Positions 1 through 8,109 of a DNA stretch of 64,000 nt are shown here, in pieces. The notes under the pieces were generated by a model that saw only the letters and a program-made list of their open reading frames with translations, had not been told where the DNA came from and made no database searches. The position numbers and the translations under genes are program-made. The DNA comes from Clostridiales bacterium (GTDB lineage Bacteria > Bacillota > Clostridia > TANB77 > CAG-508), in NCBI GenBank assembly GCA_019419955.1, contig JAHZIB010000001.1:1-64000 (forward strand). The letters run 5' to 3'. Position 1 is the stretch's first letter. Every line of letters begins with the position of its first letter.

Positions 1-1152
1 TACGTATTTGTGTCTGCTAATCCACTTTCTCCGTCACTTGATGCTGTTACTTTTATTTCTATACTATTCTCTGTTATTGCTCCTGTTCCTATACTTACTG
101 TTGGTGCTTTCTTATCTAATATTGTTATGCTTGCACTATTTCCTGCATTTGTTCCATCTGTTAATCTTGCATATACTGTACTTCCATGACCTAAGTTTGA
201 CACTGTTACTGGGCTATTTCCTTTTGTCCAACTTCCTGATATACCTCCTACTTGATACTCTATTTGGAAACTTGTTGTCGTTGTTAATGTTATACTTGCT
301 TTTCCACTACTCCATACTGCTGGGCTTGCTGTTATATTTCCTGTTTCTAGCCCTTCTCCTGCTCCTGGTACTGTTGCTGTTGTTTGATTTGTTAATGTGC
401 CTGTTCCTTTATTTCCTGCTTTATCTCCATTTACTTCTACTTTTATATCATATTTTGTTCCTTGTGTTAGTCCTGTAAATGTATATTGGGCATTTGTTAT
501 ATTTTCTGCTCCACTTGGTGCCTTGTAACTTTCGTCTCCTTCTGTGCTCTTTTTAATGTAGTATGTGTATTTTGGACTTGTTACCATTCCAGTTTCATTA
601 TCTACTGCTTGAGCTGTTACTGTTATACTATTTGTTGTTGGTGAACCTTGTGCCGTTACTGTCACTACTGGTTTTATTGTATCTTTTATTTGCTTTGACT
701 GTACTTTACTCGTTTGCCCTCCATCTGTAAGTCTTACATTTACTGTATCTCCATTTTTCAAACCATCTATGCTTCCTCCGCTCGATATAGTTTTCCAGCC
801 TCCGTCACTTGTTCCGTTTATTTGGTACTCTATTGTATAACCACTTGAGCTTGTATTTACTGTTACACTTGCTGTTCCATTCCCAGACCAAACAGGATCT
901 CCAATTCTTATCGTACCTTCTGGCATTGGGCTTGATGCTATTATATTAGTTAATTCCTCGGATAACTCATCCAAGCTTTCTTGTTCAGCTACTACAGAAT
1001 TACTCGTCATCTCTGCCGCGACCTGAGCTTGAGTTAATAATCCCCCGCTCTCCTATAGTAACATTAATTGTCACTCCCGCTAATATTATCATTATCACTA
1101 CTGTAATGATTAGAGCTAGGAGTGTTATTCCTTTTTCATGATGTACTTTCAT
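1..1152 (-). CDS. Prepilin-like surface protein with Ig/FN3-type repeats, +1 recoded at CGG, C-terminus outside window
   Basis: The start at 1152 has a strong AGGAGG ribosome site. Residues 1-35 carry a prepilin-type leader: a charged stretch, a Gly-Ile-Thr-Leu cleavage-like site, then about 20 hydrophobic residues; the usual Glu at +5 is Ala. Codon 36 is CGG (1045-1047). In the zero frame the protein would end at 1000. If CGGG (1044-1047) is read as one residue, the frame stays open to the left edge and encodes Gly-Leu-Leu-x-Gln-Ala, an acidic linker and repeated Ser/Thr-rich extracellular domains (motifs such as LTDG, SIxxGAITENSI). The paralogue at 33943-35400 has the same layout without a shift and has Gly at this position. 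Likely secreted or pilus-like; the exact role is unknown. A one-base error in the G5 run is the main alternative. Confidence 0.8.
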
Positions 1153-1380
1153 TTCTTCTTTCCTCCTTAAGTTTTTTAATATTTCATTTTTTGCCATTTT
1201 ACCATACGGTTTTACCCTTGTCAATAAATCGCTTAAAATGTAACATATTTGTAATATTTTATCACATTTTGTTTTATTTAAGTATTTTTATTTGTAAGCA
1301 TTCAAGAAAAAGACGTATTGAAACCTTCTAAAATAAAATGTAAGATAAAAACATCAAAAGTTTATGAAGAAAAAAAAAGA

Positions 1381-1435
1381 GTGCATGTTCGCGAAACGAA
1401 ATGCACATGTGGCGAAACCACTTTTCTTATTTTTT
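1381..1435. repeat. Dispersed intergenic repeat family R1, copy 1 (double hairpin, terminator-like)
   Basis: On the minus strand this reads as a short stem GTGG..CCAC followed by a GTGCAT..ATGCAC stem and a run of T. It lies just past the toxin gene stop and could terminate the toxin-antitoxin transcript. Closely related sequence occurs near 11092-11230, 22930-23061 and 56228-56313. Confidence 0.75.
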
Positions 1436-1752
1436 ATAGTAAATTAGTTTCTAAATAGTTTCTACCACCATAGTACATATGAGAAATATATACAACTGAA
1501 TTATCTTCATCTATAGTATATAATATAACAAAGTTTTTGGTTACTATTCTTCTATATTTTCTTTTTAATTCATCTAATTTTTCTATTTCTGCATATATTT
1601 TAGGTGAATGTTTCAATGATTGTATGGATTTTTCTACTTTACCGCATTAAGTCTTTTACTGCTTTTTCTGCATATAAATCTTCTAATATATAATCATATA
1701 TCTTATTTATTTCTTTAAAAGCATTTGGTGTTATTATAACTTTATACTTCAT
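1434..1752 (-). CDS. RelE/ParE-type toxin, +1 recoded at CGG
   Basis: The start ATG at 1752 overlaps the last codons of the antitoxin gene by 11 bases, the usual arrangement of a toxin translated after its antitoxin. The first 36 codons give a ParE/RelE-like N-terminus (MKYKVIITP..KEINKIYDYI). Codon 37 is CGG (1642-1644) and the next zero-frame codon is TAA. Reading CGGT (1641-1644) as one residue continues directly into KVEKSIQSL and the family C-terminus with the FVILYTID and YISHMYYGGR segments. The total of 105 residues is normal for the family. Members act as ribosome-dependent mRNA endonucleases (RelE) or gyrase poisons (ParE); I cannot tell which. If the frameshift is not decoded in vivo, this is a pseudogene. 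Confidence 0.75.
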
Positions 1753-1987
1753 ATCCATATTTTTGCCTCAATTTTGTAAATGCTTCATCTGATTCAATAC
1801 CTTCTCCGTTTTCTATTTCTTGTTCTGATTTCTTTAATGCTTTAATTACTTCTTTTCTTAAATTATTTCTATTATATTCTTCCATACTCATTACTATTAC
1901 ATTATCTTTATTTTTCTTACTTACTACAATTTCTCCATATTGGTTTACTGCTGTTTTTAAATCTTGAATATTATTTACTTGTATCAT
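1742..1987 (-). CDS. Phd/YefM-type antitoxin
   Basis: An 81-residue protein with the Phd/YefM pattern: an N-terminal fold (VNNIQDLKTAVNQYG..V.SKKNKDNVIVMSMEEYN) that normally binds DNA and represses the operon, then a charged, probably disordered tail that would wrap the toxin. The ribosome site is GAGAGGTG. It lies directly upstream of and overlaps the RelE/ParE-like gene, which supports the pairing. Autoregulation of the operon by the pair is the family rule; no operator was identified. Unlike its partner it needs no frameshift. Confidence 0.85.
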   Translation of the reverse strand: MIQVNNIQDLKTAVNQYGEIVVSKKNKDNVIVMSMEEYNRNNLRKEVIKALKKSEQEIENGEGIESDEAFTKLRQKYGYEV

Positions 1988-2166
1988 ATCAATACACCTC
2001 TCTTTTATATACTATTTATAGTATAACACAAATTTTACTCTTTTTGAATACTTTTTTGAATTTTTCAAAATAACTAATTATAAACTATCTCTTCGCATTG
2101 TATAGTTTTAATGTCTTGTTAATATCTGCAAAATTTATATGAATTCTTATTTACTTCCAAAATTAA

Positions 2167-2565
2167 CTACCCCCATGGTTCTTCTAACCATCTCCATTTA
2201 TTGCATGGATAATAAATTGTAAGCGGTCCAAAAACTCTTTGATATTTATTCTTTAAGCTTTCTAATTGATTGCAATATTCTCTATGCAAACATATTGCTT
2301 TTCTGTCATCTGGATGTGTGTCTAGATATTCGGAAATATCGACTACCGCAAAACTCAAGCATTTAATTTGTTTCATCATTTCTGCTCTTACTCTGTTTCT
2401 ATTTTGCATACACATATCATGTTCACAACTATTGCAACAATTTAAATCGTCATTTAATGCTTCTGCTGTGTTATATCCAAATGCAGCATTTATTCCTTGC
2501 GGAATATATTTACATTCATTCTGCATATTGCACATACAATCTCTATTATTTTCATTGTTTTCCAT
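2167..2565 (-). CDS. cotJB: Spore coat protein CotJB
   Basis: The C-terminal half (about residues 65-132) has the CotJB signature: a helix rich in MKQIKCLSFAVVDISEYLDTHPDD, then HREYCNQLESLKNKY and the terminal W-x-W-L-E-E-P-W motif. The N-terminal 60 residues form a Cys/Asn-rich extension not typical of short CotJB proteins. The start codon overlaps the stop of cotJA by one base, so the two are translationally coupled. CotJ proteins build the spore coat of Bacillus and Clostridia. The usual third gene, cotJC (Mn catalase-like), is not downstream here. Confidence 0.9.
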   Translation of the reverse strand: MENNENNRDCMCNMQNECKYIPQGINAAFGYNTAEALNDDLNCCNSCEHDMCMQNRNRVRAEMMKQIKCLSFAVVDISEYLDTHPDDRKAICLHREYCNQLESLKNKYQRVFGPLTIYYPCNKWRWLEEPWG

Positions 2566-2927
2566 TATCCATTACACCCCTCTCCAATTTCATTTCTTCT
2601 TTTTAAATAATTGATAAATTCCATACTATCACATGGCTCATATGGACTTACAAGTTCTGGAAAAATAGTTCCATTTTTTAGTCCACAGCAAGGTGTAAAA
2701 GTTTTGTCTAATGTTTGAATTGGAACATAACTTTGTGCTAACATAGGATTATATGGAAATACACTATCCTCTACATCAAAACCACATTCACAATTGTATT
2801 CATTCATATAACAATTATCAATATTGCAACAATTATTATTAGAGTCTGGTATGTTATCACATACATCTTCTAGTACTTCATTATTATTGCAACACATACA
2901 ATTGTTTCTTCTGAATCTATTATACAT
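2565..2927 (-). CDS. cotJA: Spore coat-associated protein CotJA
   Basis: The C-terminal 65 residues match CotJA: MLAQSYVPIQ, GLKNGTIFPELVSPYEP and MEFINYLKRRNEIGEGC. The first 50 residues are a Cys/Asn-rich extension (CMCCNNN, NNNCCN) resembling that of the neighbouring CotJB, suggesting that disulfide or metal cross-linking chemistry was added to both coat proteins. The ribosome site is TAGGAGG. It is the first gene of a two-gene sporulation operon and would be expressed in the mother cell; no sigma-E or sigma-K promoter could be assigned with confidence. Confidence 0.9.
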   Translation of the reverse strand: MYNRFRRNNCMCCNNNEVLEDVCDNIPDSNNNCCNIDNCYMNEYNCECGFDVEDSVFPYNPMLAQSYVPIQTLDKTFTPCCGLKNGTIFPELVSPYEPCDSMEFINYLKRRNEIGEGCNG

Positions 2928-3060
2928 ATATCTTCCTCCTATTCATATGTTATATTACATAATATGTTTGTTTTATGTAAAATGCTACTTGGTAAATAGT
3001 GTTTATCTGCAATTTTAAAAAAAATGTTTTTATTTCAGACAAAATTTTTCATAGAATAAG

Positions 3061-3113
3061 AAAAGTAACCTAACCTTATTGCTCCGAAAATTTCAGGCGA
3101 AATTTTCTATACA
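3061..3113. repeat. Partial copy of repeat family R1
   Basis: The stretch shares the AACCTAACCTT piece and the block CTCCGAAAATTTCAGGCGAAA..CTATACAA with sequences near 11013-11170, 23041-23061 and 56228-56260. It lies between cotJA and the pyk terminator. Confidence 0.55.
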
Positions 3114-3155
3114 AAAAAAAGATATAACCTCTTATTGTTATACCTTTTTTATTTT
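3113..3155 (-). terminator. Rho-independent terminator of pyk
   Basis: On the minus strand a GGTATAAC / GTTATATC stem with a short loop is followed by eight T residues, 30 bases past the pyk stop codon. Confidence 0.8.
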
Positions 3156-3185
3156 TTATTATTCAAGATTTTATAAATATTTAAT

Positions 3186-4631
3186 TTACACTTTTAAAAT
3201 TCCACCAATTGTCTTATTCATTTCTGAATGTTGACCATTCAATACTGATGCTCCACCAGCAATTGCAATTAATTCTCCTTGTTTTAAAATGCCTAGTTCT
3301 TTTGCTTTATTAACACCATTTTCAATCATTGCATCTATGCTAGAATTTTCTTCTACTAATATAGGATTTACATTGCATACTAAAGCTAATTGCTTGCTCA
3401 CTTCTTCATTTGATGTTATAGCATATATAGGACATTTTGGCATAAATCCAGCTAGATTCATTGCTGTTCTTCCTGTATCTGTATAAGCAAAAATTGCCTT
3501 AGTATCTAAATTCATTGCTGTCATACATGTAGAGTAATTTAAGTTAAATTCATAATCTTTTTCTAATATAGGAAATTCTTTATTTTTAAATATATTCCAA
3601 TATTGTATTGAATCCTCTGTTGCTCTTGCTATTTTATTCATTGTTTCAACACATTCAATTGGATATTTACCTGCAGCCGATTCAGCTGAAAGCATAATTG
3701 CACTTGTTTGGTCAAATATAGCATTTGCCACATCACTTACTTCTGCTCTTGTTGGTCTTGGATTGTTTACCATAGATTCTAACATTTGAGTAGCAGTAAC
3801 AACTATTTTTCCTGCCTTACCACATTTTCTTATAAATTCTTTTTGTCTAATTGGTACTTCTTCCATAGGAATTTCAACACCCAGGTCGCCTCTTGCTACC
3901 ATAATTCCATCAGATGCTTCAAGTATTTCGTCAAAGTTATCTATACCTTCTCTGTTTTCTATTTTAGAAATAACTTTAATATACTCTCCACCATTTTCTT
4001 TCAATACTTTTTTAATATTTATAACATCTTCTGCTTTTCTAATAAAAGATGCTGCTATATAATCAAAACCGTTCTTTATACCAAAAAGAATATCTGATTT
4101 ATCTTTATCAGTCATACTAGGTAATTTTATTTTAGAATTTGGAATATTAATACTCTTTTTATTAGTTAATCTTCCACCATTTTGAACCCTACAGACTACA
4201 TCCTTGCCTTCAATTCTTTCAACAATTACTTCAATCAAACCATCATTAATAAGAATTCTTGTACCTGCTGGTACTTCATTATACAAGTTTTTATATGTAA
4301 CCGATACTTTGGTATTATCTCCATCTACATCATCATTTAAAAGAGTAAAAGTATCTCCTTCTTTCAAAATAGCTTCTCCAGTTGCGAATTTTCCAATTCT
4401 TATCTCTGGTCCTTTTGTATCAAGTAACATAGCCACTGGTAAATTAACCGCTTCTCTCGCCTTTTTAAAAGTTTCAATTCTAAAACCTTGTTCCTCATAA
4501 TCTCCATGTGAAAAATTAAATCTAGCAACATTCATTCCTGCTTTGATTAATTTCTCCATCATTTCTTGTTCATCCACAGCTGGTCCTAATGTACAAATAA
4601 TCTTTGTTTTTCTTGGCATATAATTATCCAT
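3186..4631 (-). CDS. pyk: Pyruvate kinase
   Basis: Converts phosphoenolpyruvate and ADP to pyruvate and ATP, the last step of glycolysis, in the cytosol. At 481 residues it has the standard length without the extra C-terminal PEP-utiliser domain found in many Bacilli enzymes. Visible motifs are the N-terminal KIICTLGP and FNFSHGD, DTKGPEIR near residues 71-78, the KIEN active-site segment, ARGDLGVEIP and TATQMLESM near residues 245-290, and the C-terminal allosteric domain ending in GGILKV. The gene stands alone with its own terminator. The start may be Met1 or Met5; the ribosome site AAAGGAA fits Met5 a little better. Confidence 0.97.
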   Translation of the reverse strand: MDNYMPRKTKIICTLGPAVDEQEMMEKLIKAGMNVARFNFSHGDYEEQGFRIETFKKAREAVNLPVAMLLDTKGPEIRIGKFATGEAILKEGDTFTLLNDDVDGDNTKVSVTYKNLYNEVPAGTRILINDGLIEVIVERIEGKDVVCRVQNGGRLTNKKSINIPNSKIKLPSMTDKDKSDILFGIKNGFDYIAASFIRKAEDVINIKKVLKENGGEYIKVISKIENREGIDNFDEILEASDGIMVARGDLGVEIPMEEVPIRQKEFIRKCGKAGKIVVTATQMLESMVNNPRPTRAEVSDVANAIFDQTSAIMLSAESAAGKYPIECVETMNKIARATEDSIQYWNIFKNKEFPILEKDYEFNLNYSTCMTAMNLDTKAIFAYTDTGRTAMNLAGFMPKCPIYAITSNEEVSKQLALVCNVNPILVEENSSIDAMIENGVNKAKELGILKQGELIAIAGGASVLNGQHSEMNKTIGGILKV

Positions 4632-4718
4632 TCCTTTCTTTTATTAAAATACCATATTCAATTATACCACAAAAAACTGGAAATAGCTAGCATTTTTCAA
4701 AATTTATAACTGTTTATG

Positions 4719-5699
4719 TTACAATAAATCTCTTGGCTCATTTAAGTTTTTATTTGTTTCCTTTATTTCATTGTATCTATCAATAAAATAAAGTGGTCTT
4801 CCTTTTGTTTCATAAAACGCCCTTCCCAAATATTCTCCTATAACTCCTAAAAATATAAGTTGTATTCCTCCTAAAAATAGTATTACGACCATTGTAGAAG
4901 CATATCCTGGAACATCTACTCCAGAAACTATAGTCTTAATTATTATATACATCATATAAATAAAGCCAATAATTGAAACAATTATTCCTATTATTGCAGA
5001 CCACCTTAGTGGAGAAGTAGTAAAAGAAGTTATACCATCTATAGATAAATCAACTAATTTCTTATAATTCCACTTTGTTTGACCTGCAGCTCTTGGGTCT
5101 CTGTCATATAGTATTTCTTTTTTGTTATATCCTATCCAACTAAACAATCCTTTTGTGTAACGTTGTGATTCACGTATAGACTTTAATGCCTCAACACACC
5201 TTCTGTCTAGCAGCCTAAAATCTCCTGTATCTTTTTGAATTTGTATTTTAGTAAATGTCTGTAATACTTTATAGTACATAGATGATGTAAATTTTTTAAG
5301 CCAACTCTCCCCTTTCCTAGAACGTCTTTTTGCATATATATCATCATATCCTTCTTCCCAATATTTTAACATTTCAGGAATTAATTCAGGTGGATCTTGC
5401 AAGTCTGCATCAATTATAATTACTGCATCACCTTTGCAATAGTCTAATCCAGCAATCATAGCAGTTTCTTTTCCAAAATTTCTAGATAAGCTCAAATAGC
5501 AAACTCTCTCATCCTTCTTCCTTAGTTCTTGCATTATTTCTAATGTTCTATCTTTGCTTCCATCATTTACTAACAATATTTCAAAATTGTACTTCCCATT
5601 TTCTTCCATTATTTTTTTCAATCTTTCATAAAGCATTTCTAGCACTTCTTCCTCATTATATGCTGGTACAAGTATTGTTACTAATCTTTTTTCTTCCAT
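4719..5699 (-). CDS. Family 2 glycosyltransferase, GtrB/DPM1-like, membrane-anchored
   Basis: Probably transfers a sugar from a nucleotide donor to polyprenyl phosphate at the inner face of the membrane. The N-terminal 220 residues are a GT-A domain with VPAYNEEE, LLVNDGSKD and a DADLQDPPE metal/donor site near residues 97-105; residues near 205 hold the AGQTKW segment typical of the DPM1/GtrB group. Two membrane helices follow (about 235-260 and 275-300), then IGEYLGR. A GtrA-like flippase gene lies far away at 43044-43514 and could be a functional partner; this is inference. Confidence 0.9.
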   Translation of the reverse strand: MEEKRLVTILVPAYNEEEVLEMLYERLKKIMEENGKYNFEILLVNDGSKDRTLEIMQELRKKDERVCYLSLSRNFGKETAMIAGLDYCKGDAVIIIDADLQDPPELIPEMLKYWEEGYDDIYAKRRSRKGESWLKKFTSSMYYKVLQTFTKIQIQKDTGDFRLLDRRCVEALKSIRESQRYTKGLFSWIGYNKKEILYDRDPRAAGQTKWNYKKLVDLSIDGITSFTTSPLRWSAIIGIIVSIIGFIYMMYIIIKTIVSGVDVPGYASTMVVILFLGGIQLIFLGVIGEYLGRAFYETKGRPLYFIDRYNEIKETNKNLNEPRDLL

Positions 5700-5810
5700 A
5701 AAAGTTACTATCCCTTCATATTAAATTTGCCTTTTCAAGCCATCTATATATTATCATAACACGAAGGACATTTTCAAGCTTTTTTAAAATGTTGTCTCTA
5801 TTTACGTTAC

Positions 5811-5965
5811 AGGATATGGTTATTGTACATTTGATGTCCGTGCAAGGAAATCTAATTAAAAATTTTCACCAGCTTGGTAAGCATCGATTTGTGAAAATTT
5901 TTAATGGAACTCCCTTTGCAGGACAATTATTTTTTTACCATTATACTGTAATATTTTTACGTTAC
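5811..5965. repeat. MITE-like repeat family R2, copy A
   Basis: A block of about 150 bases that is matched, in the opposite orientation, by 35810-35966. Both copies share TGGTTATTG.ACATTTGA, an inner palindrome AAAAATTTTCAC / GTGAAAATTTTT around AGCTTGGTAAG, and GCAGGACAATTATTTTT. GTTAC at the left end repeats as GTTAC at the right. It has no coding capacity. Confidence 0.8.
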
Positions 5966-6031
5966 TAAATAATGGTTCTAAATACTATCTGGATTTTTTA
6001 GGTTGTTTTCTTTAAAAGCCATTATCTAATA

Positions 6032-6883
6032 CTATCTGCTATTTAATTTAAAAAACTTGTTTTTGATGTTGAAAGTTTTGCAAATATTACAAGCTTTGCA
6101 AATTTCAATTCTATCATCAAAAATTAATTTTAGTGTATTTATAAATTCGTCTTCTTTATCTATAATATGAATTATTAATTTTTTTGGCAGTATGCTTAAT
6201 AATGTATTTAGAGCAATATCATTTGACGAAAACGATATATCAGATAAATACTTTGTATTACTAATATTTTTATCTATCTGCACAATATTTTTGTCCTTAT
6301 CTAGTAATATAGACTCACCATTAGTATAAATTAAATGCATAATGTCTGCCTTTGTACCTGTAGTATTTACATATATTTTTAGCAAATTTATAAACTCCTT
6401 ATATTCTTTTTCAATAATATATTTGTTTACAGCCATATCTACTATATTATCTAGAATTTTTACATAATCATTTATTCTAAAATTCACCACACCTTCTAAA
6501 ACAATATTTTTATTCTCTTTTATATAATTTTTTATCTGTTTAAAAATTGTTTCATTAATTTCAACATCATCTTGTTTCAAAAATTCATTACAATCATCAT
6601 AAATTATATTTCTTTCAGATTCGTCAAAATAAAAATAATTTACATTTATTATCCTTTTTAAAATTCGCTCCTCAAAAAAGGTCCTAATTGTATCAACAAT
6701 TAGTGTGGTTACAATATTATTAAATTTATCAATATACTCATCTTTGTAATGCATAACTACATTTTCGTATATTTTAAAAGATTTTTTGCAATAATAAATA
6801 TTAGGAAATTCTAATTTTGAAATTTTATTTAGTAGATATTCTATTATTCTCTCGTTATCGGTTTTTATACAATATGATTTCAT
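6032..6883 (-). CDS. ytxC: YtxC-like sporulation protein
   Basis: The 283-residue length and the pattern fit the YtxC family: an N-terminal cytosolic region, a middle segment with FFEERIL and the near-C-terminal stretch LSILPKKLIIHI followed by a small Cys-rich end (CKACNICKTF). Family members are found only in endospore formers and their biochemical role is not known. The AT content is very high and Lys/Asn/Ile dominate, as in neighbouring genes. It is apparently monocistronic. The assignment rests on recalled family patterns rather than on a catalytic motif. Confidence 0.7.
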   Translation of the reverse strand: MKSYCIKTDNERIIEYLLNKISKLEFPNIYYCKKSFKIYENVVMHYKDEYIDKFNNIVTTLIVDTIRTFFEERILKRIINVNYFYFDESERNIIYDDCNEFLKQDDVEINETIFKQIKNYIKENKNIVLEGVVNFRINDYVKILDNIVDMAVNKYIIEKEYKEFINLLKIYVNTTGTKADIMHLIYTNGESILLDKDKNIVQIDKNISNTKYLSDISFSSNDIALNTLLSILPKKLIIHIIDKEDEFINTLKLIFDDRIEICKACNICKTFNIKNKFFKLNSR

Positions 6884-6973
6884 CTAAGAATTTCTCCTTT
6901 CCTTAGGTCTATATTATTATCTACTAAATCACCTCTATATATACATATTTTATTCTATTTTTTTTCAAACGTG

Positions 6974-6999
6974 AAAAGATTATTTTTCAATAATCTTTT
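6974..6999. terminator. Hairpin overlapping the rhodanese gene stop
   Basis: AAAAGATTATT and AATAATCTTTT form a perfect 11-base stem with a very short loop. On the minus strand it follows the rhodanese coding region and overlaps its stop codon; the T run after it is short, so termination is likely but not certain. Confidence 0.6.
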
Positions 7000-7333
7000 A
7001 TATCCAAATTTTATCTATTCCATCCTTCAAATTATATACGTTTTCATATCCCAATCTATCTAAAATTTCCTTTGCTTTAATACTCCTATGACCTGAAGAA
7101 CAATATAAAATAATTGTGTTTTGCTTATTAGTTACCAAATTCTGTATTTGATTTTCGATATTATAAACTGGTATATTTATAGCACCATCTAAATGTCCTT
7201 CTTCAAATTCCCTACTGCTTCTGACATCTATCAAAAAAACATGATTTTCTTTTAATAAATTCTTTACTTTTTTATATGAAATTTCATTACTTTCTAAACT
7301 TCTATATAGTATTTTTCTTAATCTTTTAATCAA
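6998..7333 (-). CDS. Rhodanese-like sulfurtransferase domain protein
   Basis: A 111-residue single rhodanese domain: VFLIDVRSSREFEEGHLDGAINIP near residues 32-56 and the active-site loop CSSGHRS with Cys78, followed by KAKEILDRLGY and the terminal DGI..W. Such proteins carry persulfide sulfur or act in thiol redox chemistry in the cytosol. The gene lies between ytxC and the secDF terminator and does not share an operon with either. The partner and substrate cannot be told from sequence. Confidence 0.9.
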   Translation of the reverse strand: MIKRLRKILYRSLESNEISYKKVKNLLKENHVFLIDVRSSREFEEGHLDGAINIPVYNIENQIQNLVTNKQNTIILYCSSGHRSIKAKEILDRLGYENVYNLKDGIDKIWI

Positions 7334-7356
7334 TTTTGCTCACTCCCAACTAAAAT

Positions 7357-7396
7357 AAAAGACACTATTAATATATAATACTAATAATGTCTTTTT
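7357..7396 (-). terminator. Terminator downstream of secD-secF
   Basis: AAAAGACAcTATTA and TAATAatGTCTTTT form a long near-perfect hairpin 27 bases past the secF stop, with T residues on both flanks, so it may work in both directions. Confidence 0.75.
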
Positions 7397-7422
7397 TTGT
7401 TGAATAATAATTTAAATTTTTA

Positions 7423-8091
7423 TTATTTTTCTTCTTCAGATTTCATATTTATTAACTTCTTTTCATTTTTAAATCCTAAAATTGTTAGAGTCATCACATA
7501 TAGCAATAGTCCAACAGGTATTACTGCTCTATTAACAGGAAATCTTGTAATTGCGATAATACTTAATAACAATAATTCCACAACTGCAATTGAAACAATA
7601 TAGGTTAATAATATTTTTACAACTCCTAGTTTTCTATATCTTATCGCAACAAAAACCAAAATTATAATCATACTAATTCCTATTGTTAAAAGATATGGCA
7701 TAATTAAACTCGATAATCTAACCTTTGGATTGTGAGTTATAGTTAAATCTTCTACTGAATTTTCTATTCCGAATTTTTCGTTTATTTTTGTGTTCAATTC
7801 TTCAACTTTTTTATTTAATTCTTCATCATTTCTAGTGTCTGGAATTGTAATTGACACCATATCTTCAAACAATTCTATTTCCTGTATTATTGTCTTCTCT
7901 TCTGGAAATACCTCTCTTACCACTTGCTCTATATCTGCCATTGAAAAGCTTTTTCCGATAAATACATCTATTTCAGTATTTTTCGAATACATTAAGTCTG
8001 CCTTCAATCCTATGGTTGGAATAATTATAATTCCTGCTATTATAATACATATTAAAATTACATATAGTACTTTTTTCATTTTCTTACTCAA
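7423..8091 (-). CDS. secF: Protein translocase subunit SecF, short divergent form
   Basis: A 222-residue membrane protein encoded right after secD. It shows one N-terminal membrane helix (about 7-27), an extracytoplasmic segment with GKSFSMADIEQVVREVFPEE, and four further helices ending near residue 205. With SecD it uses the proton gradient to help pull proteins out through SecYEG. It is shorter than the usual 280-320 residues and lacks the typical sixth helix and clear core motifs, so part of the identification rests on gene order. Start at Met1 or Met5. Confidence 0.75.
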   Translation of the reverse strand: MSKKMKKVLYVILICIIIAGIIIIPTIGLKADLMYSKNTEIDVFIGKSFSMADIEQVVREVFPEEKTIIQEIELFEDMVSITIPDTRNDEELNKKVEELNTKINEKFGIENSVEDLTITHNPKVRLSSLIMPYLLTIGISMIIILVFVAIRYRKLGVVKILLTYIVSIAVVELLLLSIIAITRFPVNRAVIPVGLLLYVMTLTILGFKNEKKLINMKSEEEK

Positions 8092-8109
8092 TCCTTTCTA
8101 TGCCCTAAA

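Noticed and set aside
8..478. A 156-codon plus-strand frame of almost only Leu, Tyr and Phe
   Set aside because: It is the antisense of the Thr/Ser-rich prepilin-like protein and an artefact of its composition.
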